From NCBI RefSeq assembly GCF_030489605.1, contig NZ_JAUKFY010000005.1, positions 62,001 through 126,000 of the forward strand: a DNA stretch of 64,000 nucleotides, given 5' to 3'. Under the pieces are notes generated by a model. It was not told where the DNA came from. It was given only the letters and a program-made list of their open reading frames with translations, and ran no database searches. The translations under genes and the position numbers were made by a program. This document shows, piece by piece, positions 27,391 to 35,679 of the stretch; position 1 is the first letter of the stretch; each line of letters starts with the position of its first letter. The stretch comes from Brevibacillus laterosporus. Lineage in GTDB: Bacteria; Bacillota; Bacilli; Brevibacillales; Brevibacillaceae.

Positions 27391-27534
27391 TTAATTCCGT
27401 TGCTTTAGGTATTCCTCAAGTTGAATAGATATGTACATCAACACTCCCACAAGTGCCCCAATCATCACGCCATCCAAGAACAAGCCGATAGCTCCCCCAA
27501 CTAAAGCAAACGTCATTACCTTTGTACCCATCAT
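27391..27534 (-). CDS. 47-aa Gly-rich membrane peptide
   Basis: ATG 27534 has AAAAAAGGAG 8 nt upstream. The peptide is mostly one or two hydrophobic segments with glycine-zipper spacing (LVGGAIGLFLDGVMIGALVG) and a polar tail LEEYLKQRN. The good ribosome site and clean start and stop argue that it is real. Family unknown. Glycine-zipper membrane peptides can be stress or toxin-like peptides, but I see no antitoxin. Confidence 0.55.
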   Translation of the reverse strand: MMGTKVMTFALVGGAIGLFLDGVMIGALVGVLMYISIQLEEYLKQRN

Positions 27535-27610
27535 AGTAGTATCTCCTTTTTTACTAGAGTTGAAGTTTTTATTATATCAATATTTACAACAATTTTTATA
27601 TACAAAAAAA

Positions 27611-28278
27611 TCAGCTTTTCATCGGATGAGGTGGGCTTTCTTTTACAGTGTTCATGTCATATTCTACGCTACATCTATTTTCTCTTTGGCAGAACTCAAA
27701 ATTTTTATTTTTATCATGATTAAGAGGAAAGCAAGCAATGCAAATGCTATTTTCGCTCCAAATAAGCTGATGTAATCCCAGTTGAGAGATTAACCAGCCA
27801 CCAATAGAAGTTCCCAACGTAATTCCAAGATTGGAGAATGAGACAAATAAACTGTTGCCGAATTCAGGGGATTCTTTTGCCTCAGTCATGAGCCATGTTT
27901 GGCTGACGATTAGCCCACCGGAATGTATGATTCCCCAAATGAATACGATAGCCACCATTGAAATGAAAGAAGAACCAAAATAATAAGCAAGTAAGTAAAT
28001 TACTATATACAGAAGAGGAAACAATACTACTGTCTTCATCATGTTTTTTTGCAAGGAAGACCCGAACATTGCCCCAAATCATAATGAGGCCAAACACCAT
28101 CAACATGAAACTAATCCATGAGCCGTTCATGTGTGTTACCTGTCCCAGATATTCGGCAAAATAGCTATACACTGTAAACATAGCTGGGGAGAACCCCTAC
28201 AATAGCCATTTCAGTGGTAATGATACCAAATACACCTAAAGCTAGCATCATGATAAGAAGCGGGTTAAGCTGTTTCAT
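27611..28278 (-). pseudogene. MFS transporter pseudogene with a large internal deletion
   Basis: From ATG 28278 the frame gives the first ~30 residues of an AraJ/YbcL-type MFS (MKQLNPLLIMMLALGVFGI, TTEMAIVGVLP). It then jumps to a region matching helix 7 onward (FTVYSYFAEYLGQVTHMNGS) in a different frame, implying loss of about 170 codons. A further frameshift near 28070 leads to SLQKNMMKTVVLFP and continues to near 27680. The product cannot function as a 12-helix transporter. Confidence 0.8.
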
Positions 28279-28385
28279 GTAAATATATCTCCATTCTTAT
28301 TCATATAGGTAATGTTGCATACGAAAAACTATATATCTATATATGTATATGTTTAAAACAAAAAAAGAAAAAGCCTCCTTTCCTT

Positions 28386-28697
28386 TTATAGTTCTTGTTG
28401 GACATACTCGGCAAATTCCCGAATGGTTTTTTCGTTTCTTCGATAATACGTCCATTTCCCGATTCGTTCTGATTCCAACAACCCAGCTTTTTGCATGGTT
28501 AACAAGTAACTAGAAATGACTGATTGGGCTAAACCTGATTTTGTTTGGATATCGCCCACACATACACCAATTTGAAAGCTCAGCCCTTGTTGTAAATAAG
28601 GTCTTTCGTCAAAGAATTCCCCTGGATTTTTTAACCATAGTAAGATTTGTCGACGAGTATCGTTAGTCAGTGCTTTATAAATCAATGAAGGTTCCAT
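28386..28697 (-). CDS. ArsR-family winged-helix regulator
   Basis: About 103 residues if started at ATG 28697; the open frame extends upstream through the operator and has no better start. The core SLIYKALTNDTRRQILLWLK, the recognition helix QTKSGLAQSVISSYLLTMQKAGLLES and the wing RIGKWTYYRRN are typical of ArsR/SdpR regulators. No cysteine metal site is evident in the DNA-binding helix. Divergent position and shared AT-rich palindromes suggest it once controlled the adjacent, now broken MFS gene. Confidence 0.85.
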   Translation of the reverse strand: MEPSLIYKALTNDTRRQILLWLKNPGEFFDERPYLQQGLSFQIGVCVGDIQTKSGLAQSVISSYLLTMQKAGLLESERIGKWTYYRRNEKTIREFAEYVQQEL

Positions 28698-28709
28698 AGA
28701 GATTATTAT

Positions 28710-28725
28710 ATCTATTTTTATAGAT
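28710..28725. promoter_or_regulatory. Palindromic operator candidate for the ArsR-type regulator
   Basis: ATCTAT-TTTT-ATAGAT is a perfect 6-bp inverted repeat with a 4-bp spacer, 13 bp upstream of the preferred start. A related AT-rich repeat (ATATCTATATATG) lies ahead of the MFS pseudogene near 28332. Confidence 0.5.
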
Positions 28726-28775
28726 TTGTAATTATAAGAGGTGTGCATTGTAATTTTTTTAAGATAGACGAGTGG

Positions 28776-28806
28776 AAAAAGCCGCCCTGAATCGGAGCGA
28801 CTTTTT
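28776..28806 (-). terminator. Terminator of the ABC transporter operon
   Basis: AAAAAG and CTTTTT flank an inner CGC/GCG and CC/GG stem; placed 12 bp beyond the permease stop on the minus strand. Confidence 0.65.
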
Positions 28807-28817
28807 GGTATTGCTAT

Positions 28818-29624
28818 CTATTTAAACTGGCTGGTAAGCCTCTTCTCTAGGTAGCTGACACCTTGGTACATCAAAGCGGCGACGAGTGCAATGACGAAGA
28901 GAGATACCATGACCAGGGAAAAATTAAAGACCTGAAAGCCATAAATAATGAGATAACCCAGACCTTTTTGAGCAACTAGAAATTCTCCCACAACAACACC
29001 TATCCAAGAAAGTCCGACATTTACCTTTAAGGATGAAATAATTGTAGGCATTGTGGCAGGAAATATCACCTTGGCAAACATCTGACTTTTGTTTGCACCA
29101 AAGGTCTGCATGACTTTCAGATAGTTAGGGTTAACCTCACGGAAGCTGGAATAGATCGTTATGGCGGTAATAATAATCGAAACAGAGAGTGTTGTGGCAA
29201 TTATGGAGATGACTCCGGGACCTAAACCTACAATGAACAGAGGACCCAATGCTACTTTAGGCATGCTATTTGCGATAATCAAATAGGGCTCTAACACGCG
29301 TGATAAAAATGGGGACCACCAAATCATTATAGCCAGTAAGGTACCAAGGAGAGTTCCGAGTAAGAAGCCAATGATCGTTTCAAGTACGGTTACGCTGGTA
29401 TGCATCAGCAAGCTCATATCCGCCAGCTTTTCGATGAACAAACTCCAGACTCGGCTAGGTGAGCTAAACAACAGGACATCAATCCATTTGAAGAAAGCAG
29501 CTAATTCCCATGTGCCTAAAAAAACAAATAAGACGAGAAGCTGGGTGAGAAAAACCAACCATTTGGTACGTGTGACGCCCTGTTTATACTGCTGATGAAT
29601 GCGGTCAATGTTAATTGGTTCCAT
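28818..29624 (-). CDS. ABC transporter permease (SsuC/ThiX-like)
   Basis: 268 residues from ATG 29624, with GGAGGGAAG upstream. Six membrane segments and the EAA coupling loop (MQTFGANKSQMFAKVIFPATMPTI). It overlaps the ATPase gene by 14 bp. With the ATPase and the split binding protein upstream it forms an importer of the nitrate/sulfonate/thiamine-precursor class. The overall set resembles B. subtilis YtlA-YtlC-YtlD; the substrate is not known. Confidence 0.9.
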   Translation of the reverse strand: MEPINIDRIHQQYKQGVTRTKWLVFLTQLLVLFVFLGTWELAAFFKWIDVLLFSSPSRVWSLFIEKLADMSLLMHTSVTVLETIIGFLLGTLLGTLLAIMIWWSPFLSRVLEPYLIIANSMPKVALGPLFIVGLGPGVISIIATTLSVSIIITAITIYSSFREVNPNYLKVMQTFGANKSQMFAKVIFPATMPTIISSLKVNVGLSWIGVVVGEFLVAQKGLGYLIIYGFQVFNFSLVMVSLFVIALVAALMYQGVSYLEKRLTSQFK

Positions 29625-30402
29625 CAGAACTTCCCTCCATCTCTCTCCACACGTGGTTATACAGATCGGAGAAGCCAATCAATTGTCGAGCCTGAAACGG
29701 CAGCGCCTGACGGATTAACTCTGGTATCTTCATTTCTGAACGAATGCGTCCCGGATTTCGATCTAATATGTAGATTCGGTCTCCCATAGCTACAGCTTCT
29801 TGTAAATCATGGGTGACTAAAATAGCAGTTTTTTTGTGTCGACGCAAGGTTTCGATAATAAGGTCTTCCAGCTTAAGCTTCGTCTGATGATCCAGAGCAG
29901 AGAAGGGTTCATCGAGAAGCAGGATTTCCGGTTGACAGGCAAGAGTTCGGACCAAGGCTACACGTTGTTTCATTCCGCCAGATAACTGCTGTGGTGAAGC
30001 TTTTCGAAAATGAATCAGCTCCATTTCTTCCAGTAAATGCAATGCGTATTCTTCATTTGCTTTGGTGCGGATTCCCTGCACCTCTAATCCGAGAAACACA
30101 TTCTCTTCTATGGAGCGCCAATTAAATAAATAATCCTGCTGAAGCATATAGCCAACCTTACGAGTCGTTCCTGTTAGCTGACTTTTGTCTACGTATATTT
30201 GACCCGCTGTAGGTTTTTCGAGTCCTGCTATGAGGGAAAGCAAGGTGGTTTTTCCACAACCGCTAGGGCCTACTAAACAGACGAACTCACCTTCCTCCAC
30301 GTGTAAGGAAATGTTGTTTACTGCCATAAATGCGTTGCGTGGTGTTACGTATAGATGGGTGACATCCTTTAACTCAATTTTTGCCTGAGGAGAAGGGGGC
30401 AT
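29611..30402 (-). CDS. ABC transporter ATPase (SsuB/TauB/ThiZ-like)
   Basis: 263 residues. Walker A GPSGCGKTT (about 45-53), signature LSGGMKQRVALVRTLA, Walker B LLLDEPFSALD and switch VTHD are all intact. It starts 4 bp after the binding-protein stop and overlaps the permease. Its protein should still be made even though the binding-protein gene is interrupted, if transcription reaches it. Confidence 0.93.
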   Translation of the reverse strand: MPPSPQAKIELKDVTHLYVTPRNAFMAVNNISLHVEEGEFVCLVGPSGCGKTTLLSLIAGLEKPTAGQIYVDKSQLTGTTRKVGYMLQQDYLFNWRSIEENVFLGLEVQGIRTKANEEYALHLLEEMELIHFRKASPQQLSGGMKQRVALVRTLACQPEILLLDEPFSALDHQTKLKLEDLIIETLRRHKKTAILVTHDLQEAVAMGDRIYILDRNPGRIRSEMKIPELIRQALPFQARQLIGFSDLYNHVWREMEGSSDGTN

Positions 30403-30405
30403 AGG

Positions 30406-31082
30406 CTATTTACCTCCTAACGCCTGTTTGGCAAATGTTTCATTCACTAGTTTTTCATAGGGTATTGATTGTTTCAGCTCTCCAGCAGTCTTCATAATTT
30501 CTATCAATAACTCCCAGTCGGCTTTTTTTAATAAGGGAGAAGCTGAATAGGAACCCTGGTCCTGATAACGCTGAATAGAACGAGTGAGAATATCTGCTTT
30601 TACATCGGAAAAATAGGGAGTAATCACGTTTGCCACTTCCTTAGCAGAATGAGAGTTTACCCATTGTTGCCCTTTATATATGGCATTAGTGAATTTCTGA
30701 ATATTCTTTTCGTTTTTTTGGATATAGCTTTGCTTCGTCATATAGCTGGTATAAGGAACAGTACCACTTTCCTTACCAAAGGACGCTACTACATGACCGA
30801 TGCCTTCTTGTTCGAATTGAGATGCTGTTGGTTCAAAGAGTTGTACAAAATCTCCAGTACCTGAAGCGAAGGCGGAAGGGATATTTTTAAATTCAATGTT
30901 TTGAAGAACGGTAGCGTCTGTTTGGGGATCGATTTTATTTTTTTTTAGGACAAACTCGCCGACCATCTGAGGCATTCCACCCTTTCGTTGACCGAGGAAT
31001 ACCTTGCCTTTTACCTGATCCCAAGAAAAGTGATTTGATTTGGACCGGGCGACTAAGAATGTGCCGTCAGTTTGGGTAAGCT
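30406..31082 (-). pseudogene. 3' part of the ABC substrate-binding-protein gene, separated by the integrated element
   Basis: Encodes the C-terminal 225 residues of an NMT1/THI5-type periplasmic-binding fold (QLTQTDGTFLVARS, GQRKGGMPQMVGEFVLKK, IPSAFASGTGDFVQLFEP). The open frame artificially begins at an ATG inside the element (31098). The matching N-terminal part is at 35789-36107. The join at the CA dinucleotide is in frame (GCC-CAG-CTT), giving A-Q-L. No damage other than the insertion is visible. Confidence 0.9.
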
Positions 31083-31107
31083 GAGGGAAATTACACATAT
31101 AACAGGG

Positions 31108-32508
31108 TTAATGCATAGAATATTCAATGCGAATTTTCTTGTTTCGTCCGCGCTCTCGGTAAATAATAACTTTTTCGAATAAACTATGAAGCAACTCTTT
31201 TTTGCGAAATACGTCTGCTAAATGATACTGTTCACGGATATTGGTCATTTTTTTAATCTTGTGATATTTCTCTTCTGGGGTTTCCTCTTCCGCATCATAA
31301 TCATTGATAAGTTCTTGCAGTTCATTTTCCTTATTGTTCAAAGCATTGATCTTTTCAAAAAGCGTTTCCTTTGGAATAGGATTGCTGTCGTCCATGAACA
31401 CATCGTACCACTTTTCCTTTTGTGTTTGGATTTTTGCTATCTCACCCCTGATTTTATCTAAATCTACTTGCACTTCTCTTTGATTATTGACTTTTTCCAG
31501 GAAATACTCTTTGGATGTAATCAGTCTTTCAATCTCGCCGAGGAGAGGGTCTAGTATTCTCTGATCGTGGGTAACGCGGTTACAACCGAGACAACGATAA
31601 TACGTCTTTTGATCACGATGATCGTAGAACCCTTGCATATTGTGTTCTTCACAGTCCCCGCAACGTAGTATCCCTGTCAAGGGGAACTTTCCTTTCCTTG
31701 GCGATTGACCGGACTTTCCCTCCATTGTCTTTTTTACCTTGGCGAACAATTGTTTTGAGATGATGGGGGGATGGTTATCCAGCACAATTTTATTACCCCA
31801 TCGGTATACGCCTATGTACATGTCGTTCAACAGAATATCCCGAACGGAAATATGGTTCCAACGTTTGGCGATACGTGGACTCACATCCATTTCATTTAGT
31901 TGTTTAGCAATCGAGCGATACCCAAAACCTTCCGCGTACCATTGGTATATCTTTTCTACTACCCTTGCTTCCTGCTCAATGATTGTACATGTAAAATCTT
32001 TATCGAAGTGATAACCGAATGGGGAGTGCCCTCCAGGTTTCTTACCCTGATCAATCATCTGTTCAATGCCGAATTTCACACGCTCTGCTAAGTTCTCCCT
32101 TTCCCACTGTGCCAGAGCCGCAACAAGTGTGATGAATAGTCGCCCCATAGCTGTTGAGGTGTCATATACTTCAGTCGCTGATCTGAAAGCGACATCATGT
32201 TTTTCAAATATCTGCAGCAGTAAGTAAAGGTCGAGAACCGATCGAGTAAGTCGGTCCAAGCGATACACTAGTACCATATCAAGGGTTCCCTTTTTGATAT
32301 CCTTTAGCAGACGTTGCATTTGCGGCCTTTGAATATCTTTTGCCGACCATCCTTCTTCTACATACTCCTCTATGATTTCCCAGCCTTGGCTTTGGCAAAA
32401 TGCTCGGAGTCTTTCGCGTTGAGCTGGGATGGAGAAGCCTTCTTTTGCTTGTTCATCTGTTGAAACACGTACATAAATTGCCACTCTGGTGATTGTTACT
32501 TTTTTCAT
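31108..32508 (-). CDS. Large serine recombinase (site-specific integrase)
   Basis: 466 residues from ATG 32508 (a GTG at 32517 is nearer the GGAG site and is an alternative). The N-terminal resolvase domain has YVRVSTDEQ with catalytic Ser16, the VYRLDRLTRS arginine motif and AQWEREN. Next is the recombinase domain (PFGYHFDKDF, GYRSIAKQLNEM). A zinc ribbon follows with CGDC and CLGC pairs, then a C-terminal coiled coil, 110 residues of charged helix. All catalytic parts look intact. It lies at the edge of the element and would catalyse its integration and, with a directionality factor, excision. Confidence 0.95.
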   Translation of the reverse strand: MKKVTITRVAIYVRVSTDEQAKEGFSIPAQRERLRAFCQSQGWEIIEEYVEEGWSAKDIQRPQMQRLLKDIKKGTLDMVLVYRLDRLTRSVLDLYLLLQIFEKHDVAFRSATEVYDTSTAMGRLFITLVAALAQWERENLAERVKFGIEQMIDQGKKPGGHSPFGYHFDKDFTCTIIEQEARVVEKIYQWYAEGFGYRSIAKQLNEMDVSPRIAKRWNHISVRDILLNDMYIGVYRWGNKIVLDNHPPIISKQLFAKVKKTMEGKSGQSPRKGKFPLTGILRCGDCEEHNMQGFYDHRDQKTYYRCLGCNRVTHDQRILDPLLGEIERLITSKEYFLEKVNNQREVQVDLDKIRGEIAKIQTQKEKWYDVFMDDSNPIPKETLFEKINALNNKENELQELINDYDAEEETPEEKYHKIKKMTNIREQYHLADVFRKKELLHSLFEKVIIYRERGRNKKIRIEYSMH

Positions 32509-32562
32509 AAAACTCACTTTCACTCCATTTTATATACTCATCCATTTCAAGTTGGGTTACCG

Positions 32563-32796
32563 TTACGTGTTACGGAGACAAATCTCATCTGAGGTTTCAC
32601 CGCATTGAATCTTGTCTTCCTGAATGAGCAATTTTACTTCGAATACATTTGCCTGTCGTTCAAATTTATCTGGATTGAAGAGTTGGTTTTGCTTGAGAAA
32701 ATAGCAGCCTAACCGTTAGGAAGACGATCATGAGCAAGTTCATGTGCATACACGAAACACTGCCGATCATTTTCTTACATGAGTGTTGTCCTCAAC
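32563..32796 (-). pseudogene. ImmA/IrrE-type metallopeptidase remnant
   Basis: One frame reads NDRQCFVYAHELAHDRLPNG, with the HELAH zinc-protease motif of ImmA/IrrE, and then stops. Another frame continues the homology with YFLKQNQLFNPDKFERQANVF and LLIQED to a stop at 32563. The 5' end is missing after an in-frame TAA. In ICEBs1-like elements and prophages ImmA sits beside the integrase and cleaves the repressor, so this is the remains of a lysogeny-control module. No repressor gene survives next to it. Confidence 0.75.
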
Positions 32797-32835
32797 GAAT
32801 CGTTGCATACATCTTCTACAAGGGGGATGGTGCTT

Positions 32836-33009
32836 ATGAAAGATGGAAGAACGAACCCGGAAATTTGGGCAATCGGTAGACGGGAACCATCAAAAGAGGC
32901 TCTTGACCGATTCATTGAGATTTACCTTGATATCCTTACAGAGAACGAGCGTAAAGGAAAAGAACTGACCATGAAAGCTGAGAAGGATTCAGAATCAAGC
33001 GACTCCTAA
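32836..33009 (+). CDS. 57-aa phage-type hypothetical protein
   Basis: ATG 32836 follows AGGGGGA by 8 nt. The sequence (MKDGRTNPEIWAIGRREPSK, EALDRFIEIYLDILTENE) is helical and charged, in the style of small early genes of Gram-positive phages. Divergent from the ImmA remnant and the recombinase. A role such as recombination directionality factor is possible but there is no direct evidence. Confidence 0.6.
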   Translation: MKDGRTNPEIWAIGRREPSKEALDRFIEIYLDILTENERKGKELTMKAEKDSESSDS

Positions 33010-33028
33010 AGAGTCGTAGAAAAGGACA

Positions 33029-33130
33029 GTGATCTACACATTCCGTATTGAAGAGCTTCGCAAAGAACGAGAGCTGATCATAAAACAGTTTGATAATGAG
33101 AAAGAGCATAGTGTTTTGGAAGATGTTTAA
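33029..33130 (+). CDS. 33-aa charged ORF
   Basis: GTG 33029 to TAA 33130, 20 bp downstream of the previous ORF. The product is a single amphipathic helix (FRIEELRKERELIIKQFDNE). The AAAGGA upstream is rather close. It may be a truncated phage gene rather than a full one. Confidence 0.35.
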   Translation: MIYTFRIEELRKERELIIKQFDNEKEHSVLEDV

Positions 33131-33533
33131 AGTATATATTCGGTGAAATAAAGGAGGATGGATAAATACTTTAAAGAAGGTCGTTGAGTTTCGGTAAAGT
33201 ATAAACCTGCACGTAAACAGCTATTCATAGGGATTCTTATATTTACTCATGAGAAGCAAACGAAAGACTAAGTTTATTTTGAATCAAGTGAAATTCAGGA
33301 ATTGTTGCTTCCTTTAAAAATGTCGTCAAATAAAACAAACATCCTAAATCTAGATGTTAATGATAACCGAACGAACAGAGGACAAGCTTCTATACTAGAC
33401 ATATATAATGTTCCGAAATGTTATACATTAATTTCTCGACAAAAGTGGAGGAAGTAACTTCAGTCTTTAAGGAATAGGCCATTCGATCAATCGGGTGTTT
33501 ATGTCAAAAAAGAATATAATTATAATAACTATA
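33131..33533. other. Decayed phage-derived DNA
   Basis: An excellent ribosome site, AAGGAGG, near 33152 leads into a 9-codon ORF (MDKYFKEGR) that stops at once, and no frame stays open beyond about 40 codons. The stretch is AT-rich and looks like a former gene run that has degenerated. I could not assign the fragments. Confidence 0.4.
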
Positions 33534-33562
33534 TTGAAAATGCAGAATTAACAAGGTATTAT
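33534..33562 (+). promoter_or_regulatory. Promoter of the secreted-protein gene
   Basis: TTGAAA (33534-33539) and TATTAT (33557-33562) with 17-bp spacing, about 70 bp upstream of the start codon. Confidence 0.65.
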
Positions 33563-33632
33563 ATATCCATAATCTTTTTATGTAATTTTTTTACAATAAA
33601 GGTTTATTATTGAAGTTAGGAGGATGGTAAAA

Positions 33633-34076
33633 ATGAAAGTTGGACGCAAGTTTTTAATTTCATTAATGGGATTGTCTCTTATGTTATCAACAGGAGCGAC
33701 TGGAGCATTAGCGAGTGAAAATGTAACCAACACCCCGAACCAATTTCCACCAAGTATTCATAAGTCTGAAAAAAGTGTTCTTCCAGTAGACGTTGCCCGT
33801 GAGAATTTTGTTAAAGACACACTTTACCATGCTTTTTACCAAGTGGGTCAAGGAAAAAAGAATGTGGTGGTTTATAATTTAAATCAAAGATATTCTCATA
33901 ATCTACAAGGCATTCAAACATTTTATACAGTACGTTATGGCAACATTCTTTATGGAGTGTGGGTTTTCACGGATGGTGAATTCTGGAATAATGGAGATGG
34001 CGGATGGATTAACGGGGGATATCAAGGCAGTTTTGATAGGTATGCAGGATATGTACGATTCCATAGAATGAGTTGA
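33633..34076 (+). CDS. Secreted 147-aa protein of unknown function carried by the element
   Basis: ATG 33633 is 9 nt after AGGAGG; the ATG at 33624 is too close. A clear Sec signal peptide (1-28, cleavage near GALA-SEN) is followed by a ~40-residue Pro/Asn-rich linker. The C-terminal domain is aromatic- and Gly-rich (YGVWVFTDGEFWNNGDGGW, INGGYQGSFDRYAGYVRF). I do not recognise the family. It has its own promoter and terminator, making it the best-preserved cargo gene. Confidence 0.75.
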   Translation: MKVGRKFLISLMGLSLMLSTGATGALASENVTNTPNQFPPSIHKSEKSVLPVDVARENFVKDTLYHAFYQVGQGKKNVVVYNLNQRYSHNLQGIQTFYTVRYGNILYGVWVFTDGEFWNNGDGGWINGGYQGSFDRYAGYVRFHRMS

Positions 34077-34104
34077 AATCCCGTTTTGCAAAGAAGCATC
34101 ACTA

Positions 34105-34140
34105 TACATGATCCTCTTTTTGGATCATGTATTTTTTATT
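34105..34140 (+). terminator. Terminator of the secreted-protein gene
   Basis: TACATGATCC / GGATCATGTA, a 10-bp perfect stem followed by T6. Confidence 0.9.
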
Positions 34141-34427
34141 GCAATGAAAAAAATCTCCTAATAAAAATATGTTTGCTTAATGTTTGCATCATGCTGCAAT
34201 AACTTTGTTTGAACTGTAGTTTCTGTAATATAAATAGGGGTTTTTATTTAACTAATTTAGCGAAAATGGGTATTTTAACCGGTTGAGCTACTGTAAGCAA
34301 CAACTATCATTTCTGCACAAGTAATCCTAGTTTCTGCTGCATGATGTGTGCAATAAGTACACAAAAGAAATAAATATATAGGTCATTTTGATAGATATTT
34401 TTTCTATTAAACAAGGAGGATGAAACA

Positions 34428-34641
34428 ATGCCTAGCAAACCATGAAAGACCTGTTTACATTCCAGACTCCAACACTAACAAGAGAAGCATAGGATTATTC
34501 ACTGGTGCTACAGTAGTTGACCATATCGTTTTACACAAGGGAGATAGGACATTGTTTTGGGATCAGAACAACTGGCAGCCATTATGTGAGCAGTGTCATA
34601 ACCGGAAGACTGCTAGAGAAGATAGAGGCGCATGGAGATGA
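34428..34641 (+). pseudogene. Phage HNH endonuclease remnant
   Basis: AAGGAGG precedes ATG 34428, which opens MPSKP and then stops, the usual start of Gram-positive phage HNH proteins. Short pieces of the middle appear in other frames (TPTLTREA). The C-terminal half is intact in a third frame: TVVDHIVLHKGDRTLFWDQ, NNWQPLCEQCHNRKTARED, including the catalytic DH and the CEQCHN zinc knuckle. In phages this gene precedes the terminase. Internal deletion and frameshifts make it non-functional. Confidence 0.85.
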
Positions 34642-34954
34642 TACTTTAAAAGGTTCAACCACCGACAAAGGATAGACGGTGGTTGAATAGTGGTAAAGAT
34701 TAGGGGTAACACAAGCTCATTGACTCTGGTGCTGCGGCTACAGCATTTCCGTAATTTATCAAATGCAAAAAAATAAAAAATGACTGGACTGATTAATTGA
34801 TTCATATGGATCATTTTCATTTTAATTTTCAAACATGAAAACATTATACGTTCGCAGAACCGCAGAAAATGGGTAAGATGGGCTTTTATAACTAGAAGGA
34901 TAGAAGCGCTTGGAGATTATGATCTATTTGGCACGTTAATTCTAAGCATGTCTG
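34642..34954. other. Gene-free stretch with an 11-bp perfect inverted repeat
   Basis: TTCAACCACCG (34654-34664) and CGGTGGTTGAA (34677-34687) form a hairpin with a 12-nt loop, directly after the HNH remnant and without a T tract. The rest holds no supported gene. It could be a residual phage regulatory or processing site. Confidence 0.5.
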
Positions 34955-35278
34955 TTAGCAATATCCACATCTAAAACAGCAGTTTACTAAAGGTATTCCC
35001 TGTCTTCGGCATTCTCGCATACAAGGGTCATCAAGAAAAGAACGATAGGAATAAGGATATGGATAAGGATATGGCTGTGGACTGTAAGGCACTGGTTGGC
35101 TCATGTCGTACGGCGTTGAAGGGACATATGGCATAGATTCTGTACATATTGTATACCAAGGGTTTGTTTTAAACTGTCTACATGCAGGTTCGCATTCTTC
35201 AGCTGTACCTGGATTTTCTCCAGATGTGCAATCTCGCATACATTGCTCATAGGTATAAGGGAAATTATTACAAACCAA
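34955..35278 (-). CDS. Cys-rich small protein with a Pro-Tyr repeat
   Basis: 107 residues from TTG 35278, which has AAGGAG 8 nt upstream. The N-terminal part has paired cysteines (EQCMRDC, EECEPAC). The middle is a PQPYPYPYPYSY repeat. The C-terminus repeats the Cys pattern (DPCMRECRRQG, NCCFRCGYC). The two ends look like copies of one Cys motif. No signal peptide. The composition resembles small spore-coat or exosporium proteins, an inference from style only. Confidence 0.65.
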   Translation of the reverse strand: MVCNNFPYTYEQCMRDCTSGENPGTAEECEPACRQFKTNPWYTICTESMPYVPSTPYDMSQPVPYSPQPYPYPYPYSYRSFLDDPCMRECRRQGIPLVNCCFRCGYC

Positions 35279-35488
35279 TACAATCACTCCTTAATTTAAT
35301 CTATTTTCCTGATAGTGTATTTAGCTGTCTACATTCTAGACAATTGTCCATATACAATTGGGTGAATGCCTACCACTGGCTCGCTTTTTATATGCCCGAA
35401 AAATATCTTCTAGCTGACTTCAAAGAATAAACTGAAACAAGGCTATTAATTATTCCCCCTGCTGGGTTTAGTAAAGTTCCCGTGCAGC

Positions 35489-35679
35489 TTATTCATACCG
35501 ACCAACTAGACGTCTAATCTTCTGACAGATAACAATGTGCTCATCTAGTTGTTGGTTCAGTTGTATTACGGTTAGGTGTGAAAATGAATCTTTTTAGAAA
35601 AAAACTGTTCTAGTTCTTTGCGGAGGTTTTCTGAGAGATTCTGTAAAACGTTTTCTTGCTTACAATTTTCTGTTTTCAT
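35489..35679 (-). pseudogene. Spo0E-like aspartyl-phosphate phosphatase, frameshifted
   Basis: From ATG 35679 the frame encodes VLQNLSENLRKELEQFFSKK and stops after HFHT. One base out of register the homology continues LTVIQLNQQLDEHIVICQK to TAA 35489. The combined ~62 residues show the Spo0E-family pattern of two helices, with NQQLD matching the SQELD motif that acts on Spo0A~P. A single-base frameshift breaks it; a sequencing error is the alternative explanation. Confidence 0.7.
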
